Positions 53,405 through 62,208 of a stretch of 64,000 bases of DNA are shown piece after piece. Origin of the DNA: Caballeronia ptereochthonis (GTDB taxonomy: Bacteria; Pseudomonadota; Gammaproteobacteria; Burkholderiales; Burkholderiaceae); the NCBI RefSeq assembly GCF_001545075.1, contig NZ_FCOB02000003.1, positions 265,648-329,647 on the forward strand, given 5' to 3'. Numbering within the stretch: the stretch's first letter is position 1; every line of letters begins with the position of its first letter. The notes beneath the pieces are model-generated. The model ran no database searches, was not told where the DNA came from, and was given only the letters and a program-made list of their open reading frames with translations. Made by a program: the position numbers and the translations under genes.

Positions 53405-54824
53405 TTGTCATCGATGAACAGAAACCGCTCCACGAAAATTCTTGCGACCCTCGGACCTTCTAGCTCATCTGAGAACCTGATTGAGAGCCTGTATATTTCG
53501 GGTGCCGATGTTTTCAGACTAAACATGAGCCACGGCAGCCATACGGAACAGGCTCGACGATTGGCAGCAATTAGACGTGTCGAGGCCCGACATGCTCGTC
53601 CGATCGGCGTACTGCTTGATCTGCAAGGACCGAAGCTACGGGTGGCGCAATTCAGAGATGGAAAGGTCGAGCTTCGGCCAGGACAGACTTTCAACTTCGA
53701 CCTGGATAGCGCGCCCGGCGACGAGGCTCGGGTCTGTCTCCCGCACCCCGAAATCTTCGCCGTCGCAGCTGTCGGCGATACCTTGCTCGCCAACGACGGC
53801 CTGTTGCGTTTCAATATTGTTGAAGCGTCGCTTACCCGCATGACGACAGAAGTTGTCATCGGCGGCCTCCTTTCGGACCGAAAGGGCGTCAACGTTCCGA
53901 GCGTCGTTCTCCCCATTCCGGCAATGACCGATAAGGACAAGCAAGACCTGCAATTCGGTTTGGAACAAGGGGTAGAGTGGATCGCATTGTCTTTTGTACA
54001 GCGGGCGGACGATGTGCGCGACGCGCGCAATCTGATTAAAGGCCGGGCTAAGATTATGGCCAAGATCGAGAAGCCGTCGGCCGTCGATTCGATCGAGGAG
54101 ATCATCGAGGCTTCCGACGGAATCATGATCGCGCGTGGCGATATGGGCGTTGAGTTGCCACCCGAGGAAGTTCCGGTGATTCAGAAGAGAATCGTGAGTT
54201 TATGCCGAGAAGCGGGAAAGCCGGTTGTTGTAGCAACGCAAATGCTGGAGTCGATAGTGAGCTCTGCGGTACCCACGCGAGCAGAGACATCTGACGTAGC
54301 GACGGCTGTTTTTGACGGCGTCGACGCCGTTATGCTCTCCGCTGAGTCCGCGTCAGGGGCCTTTCCAGTCCAGGCGGTCTCGATGATGAATAGAATTGTC
54401 GAACGCACAGAAAATTCACCGTCGTATCGTCAACTGCTGAAAGCGGTTAGGTAGCCTGCCTCCGCCGACACACCCGAGGCGATCAGCGCAGCCATTTTTT
54501 CCATCACATCGATGTTGTCGGTTGCAGCGATCGTCGCCTATACCACTTCCGGCGCAACCGCAACCCGGATTGCACGCGAACGCCCGGCCTCTCGCATTCT
54601 GTCGCTCGCCCCTGATCAGGCCGTTGCACGTCAACTTGCGTTGACCTGGGGCGCCTGTCCTTTGCATGTCGACGACGAGGACAACATTGAAGATATGGTC
54701 ACGAAGGCTACAGCGGCAGCGCATCGGGTCGATGTCGCCCCCCCACAAACCGATACTGATCGCAGCAGGTGTCCCGTTCGGCACGCCTGGCACCAGCGAT
54801 CTTCTAAGAATCGTCTACTTTCCT
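53405..54824 (+). pseudogene. pyk: Pyruvate kinase with nonsense mutation and frameshift
   Basis: Starts at TTG 53405 or more likely ATG 53414. The catalytic A/B domains are complete: KILATLGPSS, FRLNMSHGSH, LLDLQGPKLRV, the Lys of MAKIEKPSAV, MIARGDMGVELPPEEVP and KPVVVATQMLESIV. TAG at 54452 stops translation at about 347 residues. In the same frame the C domain continues (ADTPEAISAA ... SGATATRIARERPASRILSL APD) and is then shifted by one base at a run of seven C (about 54738-54744), after which PILIAAGVPFGTPGT completes the enzyme. A shortened protein lacking the regulatory C domain might be made, but its activity is doubtful. Confidence 0.88.
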
Positions 54825-54961
54825 AACTTCTTACTCACACGTCGAGAACGGGGACGGGCTACCCGCGTCTCCGTGAGCTTCGGCACGGCGCTGGCATCCG
54901 CAATGGTTACGAAAAAACGAAATCAAAAAAACCACGACACGGACCAGCACCGTCGAAGCAT

Positions 54962-55402
54962 ATGTTCCGTCCGCTTCCCTTGGCGCTTGTCAAAGAACGG
55001 TCTTTAGTCTCGCACCTCGCCCTCGCTTCATTTCAATCCGGCCACGGCAACCAGCATCTTCTATATCAACTCATCCGAACAACCTACCTCTCATATTTGA
55101 TGTGGAACGAGGGGCTAGGCGCCGGCAATTATCAGCTTTACTGTGACGCCGAACGCGAGCTGGAGGTCACAGCGGCTGCTCACGCAGGCGGTGAACCGTG
55201 GACGCTCAGTGAGAGCGCTAGGCCGATTCTCGAGAAGATCGTTTGTATCTACGACGTCCAGCTTAGCGGCATATCGGCAGGACTCTTTACCCGATGCCAC
55301 GCTAAACTGGAACAGCTTCTTGGCAGGTTGGTCGTCCGATCCGGCGAACCCTTGCTGCATCGCGGCGTAGCCCGCAGCACCGTCGGAACCAACGAGGATT
55401 GA
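54962..55402 (+). CDS. Hypothetical protein (Burkholderia-type, Fis-associated annotation)
   Basis: 146 residues from ATG 54962. A helical protein (LVSHLALASFQSGHGNQHLL YQLIRTTYLSYLMWNEGL, YCDAERELEVTAAAHAGG, ILEKIVCIYDVQLSGISAGL). The wording resembles a family of small Burkholderiaceae proteins often labelled Fis-family regulators without a clear DNA-binding domain. The final 20 residues may be altered, since the frame ends in sequence that does not look family-like. No operon partner. Confidence 0.55.
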   Translation: MFRPLPLALVKERSLVSHLALASFQSGHGNQHLLYQLIRTTYLSYLMWNEGLGAGNYQLYCDAERELEVTAAAHAGGEPWTLSESARPILEKIVCIYDVQLSGISAGLFTRCHAKLEQLLGRLVVRSGEPLLHRGVARSTVGTNED

Positions 55403-55815
55403 CCGCACACCTGCATGCTGCTCCCACGCCGGCGAGCTGCGGGATAACGATCCGCTTCGCAACTTGGTCATCAGTGGCATTGCCATTGCCGTCCGAAAGC
55501 CGTCGCGCTGCCGATCGTAGAACGGCTACTTCTTGCGGCGGCCACGTTCATAAGACAGTTTCCGAGAACGTGCCCTTGGAAAGTGCCGCGGCGGTCGTTC
55601 CGCCGACTTTCAATATGCACCTGTTGTCAGCGTCGCAAAATTTGCCTCGCCCGACGCACTGTCCGCAGGGTCCGAACCGAGTGGGGCTGTACCTGTTGTA
55701 ACCCCACCGTATCGTTTATGCGACTGTCAGAATCCACGCGCTCACCTGAATCCTTACCTATCCATCGCATTCGAACCGCACAGTGTCGCACACAATCGTC
55801 CGAAGAGACTGCCAA
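55403..55815. other. Intergenic, nothing recognised
   Basis: Lies between the hypothetical gene and the terminator of the TRAP operon. No gene, repeat or clear promoter seen. Confidence 0.4.
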
Positions 55816-55847
55816 ATAAAAGAGGCTGGACGTGTGTCCAGCCTCTT
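55816..55847 (-). terminator. Terminator of the TRAP transporter operon
   Basis: A perfect 12-bp inverted repeat (AAGAGGCTGGAC at 55820-55831, loop GTGT, GTCCAGCCTCTT at 55836-55847) is followed on the minus strand by TTTTATTT. It lies 21 bp after the stop of the TRAP permease gene. The symmetrical A/T flanks could also allow some termination on the plus strand. Confidence 0.85.
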
Positions 55848-55868
55848 AAGCCTTTTCGTTATACCCGC

Positions 55869-57779
55869 CTAGCTTTTCAAAAAGCCGGTGGAAATCCAAG
55901 GTACCGCCGCGATCACCGCGATGCCAATGAACAGTGCAGTCATATAGCCCATGATGGGTCGGATGCCCAGATTCGGCGAGATCTTGCTAACTGCACACGC
56001 CCCGTAATAGCCGACACCGAACGGCGGCGAGAACAGTCCCAAGCCCATCGAGAGAATCACGACCATCGCGTATTGAACTTCATGAATACCAACAGCTCGG
56101 GCGATAGGGAAAAGCAGCGGCCCGAAGAGCACGATCGCTGGAATTCCCTCGAGGACACTGCCCAAGATGATGAACATGAAGATTGACACAACCATGAAGG
56201 TGAATGCGCCTCCCGGCAAGTGCTGCATGAAATTGGCCAGTCCATGAGAGAAACCAGACTGTGTCAGCGCCCACGCCATCGCGGTAGCCGTGCCAATGAT
56301 GACGAGGATCGCTCCAGAAAGAGCAGCCGTCTCCACGAGCATAGGGCCGATACGCTTCCAACTAAAGCATCGATACACCAAAAGGCCGGCGACGACAGCA
56401 TACGCGATGCCGACAGTTGAGACTTCCGTTGCCGTGGCCACGCCTTCCACCACAGCCATGCGGATCACAACCGGAAGGGCCAGAGCCGGGATCGAGATCA
56501 CAAACGCTTTTCCGACCAAGGACCACGCAGCCCCCGTGGACGACGTAGGCTCAAACTTCCGAGCCCGCCACCAGACAAGCAAGCACAGCATGAACGCCAG
56601 TACGAGGCCTGGCAACAGACCGCCGGTAAATAGCGCGGAGATTGATACGCCCGTAACCGATCCGATCGTGATCAGCACGATGCTGGGTGGGACCGTTTCG
56701 GTCTGCGCGCCGGTCGCCGACAGCAGTGCGACGAGCTCGCCGGGATTCTCGCCGCGCTTCTTCATCTCGGGGAACAGAATCGGCGCAACGGCCGCCATAT
56801 CGGCCGCCTTTGAACCAGAAATTCCCGAAATAAGATACATCGCGCCGACCAAAACATAGGATAGGCCGCCCCGGACGTGGCCCAGCAACGATGCGAGGAA
56901 GTTGATCATCGCTCGCGCCATGCCCGTCATTTCAATGAGAAGCCCGAGGAAAATAAACATCGGCACGGCCAGCAGAAGGATCTGAGACATTCCTTCGTCC
57001 ATCCGGCTAACGACGATCTCCAACGGCATGGACGTTGACAACGATAGGTAGGCAAACACCGAAAGACCGAAAGAGAATGCGATGGGCATTCCGCTCAAGA
57101 CCGTGAAACCGACCACGCCAACGAAGAAGATGACGAGGTTCAGGTTTCCAAGCGATTGCAGGACCGGCCCGGCATGTTCCAGCGCAAACACAGTCACTAA
57201 CGACACCGCAATCCCAGTGATGGCGGTCTTCGCGCCAATTGCGAGCAACTTGACCACGCAGATCAGCAGCATCGACACGACCCCGAAGATGATGGCCGCG
57301 ACGCGTAGACCGTCGTTGATCTCCATAGTCGGGGTCAAAATATCCCACTGCTGCCTGATGTATGCGATAGAGGGAACAAGTATGAGGCCGAGAAAAAGCA
57401 TGCTCGCCACCAGCGAAATGGTGTCCCAGAACGGATCCCAGTGCTCGCCCATGCGGTTGACCAGTGCAGTCATGCGCATGTGACTTCCTCGATGCAGCGC
57501 CGTAGCGGCACCAGTCATAGCCAACCACAGAAACAGAATGGCAGCAAGTTCGTCGCTCCAGATTAGTGGGTGATGCAAGACATAACGAGCAATAACGCCG
57601 CTGAAAAGCAGGACGATTTCTGCGAGAACCAGCACCGCCGCCGGCACAGAGACGATCAGGCCGAGCGCGAAGTCCAAACGGGACAGCCATCGGGGCATAG
57701 TCTTCGTTGTGTGGTGGACGGTTGCGCTAGTCTGTTGTTCGAGTGCGTCGTCCACATCTTTCAGCGTTTCCGTTCTCAT
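55869..57779 (-). CDS. TRAP transporter fused small and large permease (DctQM)
   Basis: 636 residues from ATG 57779, overlapping the stop of the binding-protein gene (ATGA). A cytosolic leader is followed by a four-helix DctQ domain (about 35-185: VLVLAEIVLLFSGVIARYVL, LIWSDELAAILFLWLAMTG, HRGSHMRM) and a DctM domain (about 200-630: VVGFTVLSGMPIAFSFGLSV, SQILLLAVPMFIFLGLLIEM, GSKAADMAAVAPILFPEMKK, LGLFSPPFGVGYYGACAVS). It imports an organic or sugar acid with Na+. With its binding protein next door it forms a complete system facing the catabolic genes. Confidence 0.93.
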   Translation of the reverse strand: MRTETLKDVDDALEQQTSATVHHTTKTMPRWLSRLDFALGLIVSVPAAVLVLAEIVLLFSGVIARYVLHHPLIWSDELAAILFLWLAMTGAATALHRGSHMRMTALVNRMGEHWDPFWDTISLVASMLFLGLILVPSIAYIRQQWDILTPTMEINDGLRVAAIIFGVVSMLLICVVKLLAIGAKTAITGIAVSLVTVFALEHAGPVLQSLGNLNLVIFFVGVVGFTVLSGMPIAFSFGLSVFAYLSLSTSMPLEIVVSRMDEGMSQILLLAVPMFIFLGLLIEMTGMARAMINFLASLLGHVRGGLSYVLVGAMYLISGISGSKAADMAAVAPILFPEMKKRGENPGELVALLSATGAQTETVPPSIVLITIGSVTGVSISALFTGGLLPGLVLAFMLCLLVWWRARKFEPTSSTGAAWSLVGKAFVISIPALALPVVIRMAVVEGVATATEVSTVGIAYAVVAGLLVYRCFSWKRIGPMLVETAALSGAILVIIGTATAMAWALTQSGFSHGLANFMQHLPGGAFTFMVVSIFMFIILGSVLEGIPAIVLFGPLLFPIARAVGIHEVQYAMVVILSMGLGLFSPPFGVGYYGACAVSKISPNLGIRPIMGYMTALFIGIAVIAAVPWISTGFLKS

Positions 57780-58804
57780 GCCAGCTTCCCCGTGTATTTC
57801 TCCATGAGACTCCATTCTTCGTCGCCGAAGTATTGCTTCTGCTCCGTGTAGAAGTTCGCGGATTTCAAGGTTTGGCGAAACGCGTTGGCGTCAGCGGCGT
57901 TAAAGGCAAGCCCTCTGCCTTCAAGCGTCTTTTGCAAGGAGGCGTTCAGTTGAATCACGTCTTGGCGCTGCTTCAAGGCCCCCGCGTTAAGGTGTTTTGA
58001 GACGATGTCGCGGACGGTGGGCGGCATCTTTTCCCACGCCGTCTTGTTGCCCAACAACCAGTAGCCGTCCCACATGTGGTTCGTCATCGAGCAATACTTC
58101 TGGACTTCGTAAAGCTTCGCAGCGTCCACTACGGCGAGCGCGTTCTCCTGCCCGTCGACGACCTTTGTCTGCAACGACGAATAGACCTCGTTGAAGCTGA
58201 TTGAGGCGGGGGCTGCGGAAAGCGCCTTGAACAGTGAGATCCAAAGGCGACCGCCAGGAACGCGAATCTTCATGCCTTGCAAGTCCGCGGGCGTCTTGAT
58301 GGGCTTCGTACTGGTCGTGATTTGGCGGAACCCGTTGTTCCAGATCTTGTCCTGCACAACCAGGTTCGCCTTTCCGATCAGCCCGCGAATATGCGCGCCG
58401 AGATCGCCGTCGAATGCCGCGAATACTTGGTCATAGTCCTTGTACGCGAAGCCGACCCCGGATATAGACGCCTTTGGAACGAGCGTCGACAAGGTATTCG
58501 CGCCCGACACAGTGTAGAACTCCAGAGCCCCGGCTCTAAGCTGCGAGAACATATCCGGGTCGCCGCCGAGCTGATTATTTGGGAACACGCGAAGGTCCAC
58601 CCGACCGTCGGTCTCCTTCTTGATCGCCTCCGATGCCTCTTGAATACGAACGTTCAGCGGGTGGTTCGCCGGCAGGTTCGTCCCGACTTTATACGCGAAC
58701 TCTGCTGCGTTGGCGCGTCGAACCCACGGACCACCGACGCCTGCCGCTGCGACAACGGCTGCTCCGGTTCCGGTGATGAGAAAGTTTCTGCGATTGAATC
58801 CCAT
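57776..58804 (-). CDS. TRAP transporter periplasmic binding protein (DctP)
   Basis: 342 residues. A twin-arginine-like signal (NRRNFLITGTGAAVVAAAGV) is followed by the DctP fold: YKVGTNLPANHPLNVRIQEA, VDLRVFPNNQLGGDPDMFSQ, LQGMKIRVPGGRLWISLFKA. The Arg in KIRVPG is the conserved carboxylate-binding residue, and SLQTKVVDGQENALAVV is the family hallmark. It captures a carboxylated ligand and hands it to DctQM. The context suggests the substrate of the RLP/kinase pathway (a C5 sugar acid), but this is inference. Confidence 0.93.
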   Translation of the reverse strand: MGFNRRNFLITGTGAAVVAAAGVGGPWVRRANAAEFAYKVGTNLPANHPLNVRIQEASEAIKKETDGRVDLRVFPNNQLGGDPDMFSQLRAGALEFYTVSGANTLSTLVPKASISGVGFAYKDYDQVFAAFDGDLGAHIRGLIGKANLVVQDKIWNNGFRQITTSTKPIKTPADLQGMKIRVPGGRLWISLFKALSAAPASISFNEVYSSLQTKVVDGQENALAVVDAAKLYEVQKYCSMTNHMWDGYWLLGNKTAWEKMPPTVRDIVSKHLNAGALKQRQDVIQLNASLQKTLEGRGLAFNAADANAFRQTLKSANFYTEQKQYFGDEEWSLMEKYTGKLA

Positions 58805-59631
58805 GTTGTCTCCGACGATTTGGATAATGGTCCGTGAAGGACTCGCGCTTTCTATGCTTGCGCGTCATTCCCTGGCAAAGTGGTCGAATGAGCGTGTGCG
58901 TGCGCTTATGTTTTGACGCGCCGATGAGGGTCGGTGCGTGCATTCAGATTAGCGGAGGTGTCGCCTCACAACAAACGACTTTATCTCGGCCTACGGTGAG
59001 AAAAACTCGCTGAACGTGGGTCCGACATGCGACGGCGCCCGAAGACATTCTCAGACGCTGTGCATCAAATTTGGAATGAAAGCTGCGTAGGGTTGAACTG
59101 GCGCATCTACGCCTCCGGGCTTTGCCAAGCAGAGGCGCGCTGAACGGACAATAGTTGACGCACGCGGCGATTTCAGAGCCGGTCGCGCTCGGAACAAGTC
59201 AGCGATTGCCCGGACCTCTGTACACGCTTAAAAGTGTTCCGCTTTGAGAAAAACTCGTCGGTGAGCCGAACTCTCAGCGCCATCACTACTGTCGACAATG
59301 GGAGGTTCAACAGTCCCTGGCTTCATGAGCTTGTGTCGCAAGCGCTACCTAGCGGCCGCTAACGGACGTAGTTTGGTCATTTCAGCGACCGGTCGTTCTA
59401 ACCGCTGAACGTCGCCTTCTGGCCGCTTGGCGAAAGTGAAGGCAGGAGCGCTAAGCACCGGAAGCACGCTCCTCGAACAGACCGTATCGACCCTGAGTCG
59501 CCGTTCGGACCCGCGCGGTCGTAACGGCCGGTCCCGAGGGTGTAAGTCTCTCGGCCCGACGCGGAGCTTGGTGCGCTCATGCGAAGGTCCGTCGACGGAA
59601 GAGACGTGTATCGCGAGAGATCTCGTTGTCC
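58805..59631. other. Long gap with degenerate repeats
   Basis: 58805-59340 contains the promoter side of the TRAP operon and no gene. 59345-59590 holds repeat-family words (TTTCAGCGACCGGTCGTTCT, AACCGCTGAACGTCGCCTTC, TGGCCGCTT). ORFs in this part are repeat artefacts. Confidence 0.45.
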
Positions 59632-60138
59632 TCATGCTTTTTGGTGGCGGTGCTCACCTTGCGACAAGCGCCAGCGGAGCAGATCGTCTGCACCGGGGCC
59701 TTCCTTGATGACCACATCCGCAGAGCTGATCTGCTCACCTGTCTGTTGATCGACAAAGCTCCACCGTACCTCGGCCCCGGTCTTGCGATTCACGAACTTC
59801 ATCGGCGGCGCCGACGCTCCGGAAACGCCAAGGCTATCCCCTATCTCGGCGAGCACCGGCATCACTGGAGCGATCTGCCAGCCCTTTCGGGTCAACAGAT
59901 ATTCATATCGATCCGGATTGACCTGATAGCGTCTGCGCTCGACGAGGCCATTGGCCTCCAGATGCTTGAGTCGATCGCTGAGCGTCGCATTGGTTATGCC
60001 CGAAGACTGGCGAAATTGGTCATATCGGCTGAGGCCGAGGATGAGATCGCGCAGGATCAGCAAACTCCACCGGTCGCCGATCACCGCCATGGCGCCAGCG
60101 ATCGAGCACACCATTCCGTCAAAACCTTTCGAGCGCAT
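59632..60138 (-). CDS. HxlR-family transcriptional regulator
   Basis: 168 residues from ATG 60138; GTG 60162 is an in-frame alternative. A winged helix of HxlR type: VCSIAGAMAVIGDRWSLLIL RDLILGLSRYDQFRQSSGIT, NATLSDRLKHLEANGLVERR and YLLTRKGWQIAPVMPVLAEI. A C-terminal extension (VNRKTGAEVRWSFVDQQTGE) adds a small beta domain seen in longer HxlR proteins. The second Cys (GMVCSIAGAM) could be the redox-sensing residue known from YodB/HypR-type members. It is divergent from the NmrA-like gene, with a long palindrome between them. Confidence 0.9.
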   Translation of the reverse strand: MRSKGFDGMVCSIAGAMAVIGDRWSLLILRDLILGLSRYDQFRQSSGITNATLSDRLKHLEANGLVERRRYQVNPDRYEYLLTRKGWQIAPVMPVLAEIGDSLGVSGASAPPMKFVNRKTGAEVRWSFVDQQTGEQISSADVVIKEGPGADDLLRWRLSQGEHRHQKA

Positions 60139-60180
60139 GCGTTGTGTCCCTAGTAGTCCCACGACCGTCGCAGGCTAAAT

Positions 60181-60194
60181 CTCATTATAAGAGT
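60181..60194. promoter_or_regulatory. Secondary HxlR site
   Basis: CTCATTATAAGAG resembles the core (CTCTTATTATAAGAG) of the main palindrome and lies 43 bp upstream of the HxlR start, as expected for autoregulation. Confidence 0.45.
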
Positions 60195-60268
60195 GGCGAT
60201 GGCTACGCATAGCGATTCGACGAGGCGCCACGGGCTCGTCCTTAATCCGCGAACCGGAAAAGTACTTG

Positions 60269-60315
60269 CCGGGCAGGTCACTAACTCTTATTATAAGAGT
60301 TAGTGACCTGCCCGG
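60269..60315. promoter_or_regulatory. 47-bp perfect palindrome, probable HxlR operator
   Basis: Left arm 60269-60290 and right arm 60294-60315 are exact reverse complements over 22 bp, separated by TTA. The inner part reads ACTCTTATTATAAGAGT. The right arm ends 53 bp before the NmrA-like start, where it would overlap the promoter. As DNA it is a very strong binding site for a dimeric regulator; as RNA it would form a long hairpin. Confidence 0.8.
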
Positions 60316-60368
60316 TGCTAGGTGTTACCGGTTCCGATGCCCGTTCAATCAAACTTGAGGAAACGACC

Positions 60369-61463
60369 ATGACCTCCCACGCCACTTCCAGGATTTTCGT
60401 CGTTGGCGGCACTGGCGCGCAGGGCCTGCCCATCATCAGCGCGCTCGTCGCCGACGGCAAATATTCTGTCCGGGCCTTGAGCCGGGATCCAGATTCCCGG
60501 CGAGCCAAGGCGCTGCTCGCACTGGGCAACGTATCGATCCTGAAAGGCACGTTCGCCGACGAAGGCGTCCTTCGGGAAGGCTTCGGTGGTTGCGACGGGG
60601 CATACATTAATCTCGACGGATTCAACACCGGCGAGAAAACAGAGATCTATTGGGCGATCCGTTGCTACGAAATCGCGCTGGAAGAGGGCATCAAGTTCTT
60701 CGTATACGGCAATCTCGATTACGCACTCAAGAAGGCCGGCTACGACTCCCGCTTCCGCGCCGGCCACTATGATGGCAAAGGCCGCGTAGGCGAATGGATC
60801 CTGTTCCAGAACCAAACGAACCGCGACCGCATGGGCGCGGCCGTGTTCACCACGGGGCCGTACATGGAGATGGCGATTTCGGCCATGACGCCAATGATGC
60901 CGATCGTGGAGGACGGCGTGCTGACCTGGCGCGTTCCACTCGGCAACGGCTCTGTGCCCCACGTCGCATTGGACGATTGCGGCTATTACGCACGCTGGCT
61001 GTTCGACCACCCCGAGCGCTCGAACGGCATGGATCTCGAAGTCGCGATCGAGCAGGTCGAGTACCGCAAACTAGCCGAGGCGTTCAAGCTGGTGACCGGG
61101 CATCCGGCGCGCTATATCGACACTGATCTGGACACCTACTGGAATGGCCCGCTCAAGATGGCCGCGAGCCTGCCCGCCGGATACAACGCGGATCCAAACG
61201 ACAAGAGCACGATGAGTTTCCGCGACAATTTCACCGGGTTCTGGAACATCTGGAAGCACGGCGTGATCCAGCGTGACTACGCGCTGCTCGATGAAATCCA
61301 TCCGAACCGCATCCGGACCGTCGAACAGTGGCTCCGTCGTGAAGACGAGCGCGGCCAGCAGCAAGGGAAAGGAAGCCTCTGGGAGCGTGTGCAGCCGGAA
61401 AACCTGTTCAAGTCGACGCCGCTTCTGAAGCTATCGGAAGACGGTAGAAAGGGCGAACTGTAA
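60369..61463 (+). CDS. NmrA-like NAD(P)-binding oxidoreductase
   Basis: 364 residues; ATG 60369 with GAGGA about nine bases upstream. A Rossmann domain begins with RIFVVGGTGAQGLPIISALV (GGTGxxG), then YSVRALSRDPDSRRAK, and INLDGFNTGEKTEIYWAIRC. Later FFVYGNLDYALKKAGYDSRF and TTGPYMEMAISAM follow. The Tyr of YxxxK-type SDRs is not clearly conserved, as in NmrA/HSCARG proteins, which act as quinone or NADPH sensors and reductases. It is controlled by the adjacent palindrome and HxlR, a pairing common for electrophile or quinone response genes. A 68-bp gap separates it from the membrane protein gene. Confidence 0.85.
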   Translation: MTSHATSRIFVVGGTGAQGLPIISALVADGKYSVRALSRDPDSRRAKALLALGNVSILKGTFADEGVLREGFGGCDGAYINLDGFNTGEKTEIYWAIRCYEIALEEGIKFFVYGNLDYALKKAGYDSRFRAGHYDGKGRVGEWILFQNQTNRDRMGAAVFTTGPYMEMAISAMTPMMPIVEDGVLTWRVPLGNGSVPHVALDDCGYYARWLFDHPERSNGMDLEVAIEQVEYRKLAEAFKLVTGHPARYIDTDLDTYWNGPLKMAASLPAGYNADPNDKSTMSFRDNFTGFWNIWKHGVIQRDYALLDEIHPNRIRTVEQWLRREDERGQQQGKGSLWERVQPENLFKSTPLLKLSEDGRKGEL

Positions 61464-61531
61464 CTCGCCGGCATCGCGTGTGGAAGGCTGGAAGTGCATC
61501 GATAAATTAGTATAACTAATTGGCTTATACA

Positions 61532-62137
61532 ATGAATCAGATAGTCGAAATTGGAAAAAGCAGCGGGACGCGCGTTTTGCTGGGGGTGCTGACCGTCTGG
61601 GGACTGGCCGTTGTTGCCGCCGCCGAGGCGGGCATCTATCGCGCCGTCTACCCGCTGTGGCTCGCGGGCCTCATCGCTTTGGGCATCGTGGCGCCGGTCG
61701 TTGTGTACGCGCTGTCCAGGAGGTTTCGCGCATACATCGAGACTGTCGGGCTGCGGACGCTGACAGCATTCCATATCTGGCGCATCGCCGCCGCGCTGGT
61801 CTTCTTCTGGTATGGGGCGCACGACCTCCTGCCGGAAGCTTTCGTCCGGAACGCGGGATGGGGCGACCTCATCGCTGGATTGCTGGCCCTCGGCGTCACG
61901 CTGCTGCCGAAGACGCGCAACCGGTATCTGGTCTTCCACCTGTTCGGGTTTGCCGATTTCGTCGTGGCGGTAGGTACCGGGCTGACCTACTTCCTGCTCA
62001 ACGATCCCCGCATGTCCGGCATCCAGACGCTGCCCATGGCCTTGATCCCGTTCTACGGCGTCGGAATTTCGGGGGCGAGCCACATCATGGCGTTCGACCT
62101 GCTGCGTCGCCACCCGGGCCTGTCTAACGCCACTTGA
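61532..62137 (+). CDS. Integral membrane protein of unknown function
   Basis: 201 residues from ATG 61532 (TTG 61520 possible). Six or seven helices are visible: VLLGVLTVWGLAVVAAAEAG, LWLAGLIALGIVAPVVVYAL, AFHIWRIAAALVFFWYGAHD, LIAGLLALGVTLLP, YLVFHLFGFADFVVAVGTGL, LPMALIPFYGVGISGASHIM. His residues in the helices (AFHIWR, FHLFGF, ASHIMAF) recall small membrane oxidoreductase-like proteins, but no family was recognised. It lies in a row with the NmrA-like and hydrolase genes. Confidence 0.7.
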   Translation: MNQIVEIGKSSGTRVLLGVLTVWGLAVVAAAEAGIYRAVYPLWLAGLIALGIVAPVVVYALSRRFRAYIETVGLRTLTAFHIWRIAAALVFFWYGAHDLLPEAFVRNAGWGDLIAGLLALGVTLLPKTRNRYLVFHLFGFADFVVAVGTGLTYFLLNDPRMSGIQTLPMALIPFYGVGISGASHIMAFDLLRRHPGLSNAT

Positions 62138-62208
62138 AGCATGCCGTTGTAACGGCATGAGCCGAATCGAGGCGCATACGCCTGTCCCGACCAAGCAAGG
62201 AAATCATC

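Noticed and set aside
59345..59635. Short ORFs on both strands (e.g. 96 codons minus)
   Set aside because: They are built from the degenerate intergenic repeat and have no start signals.
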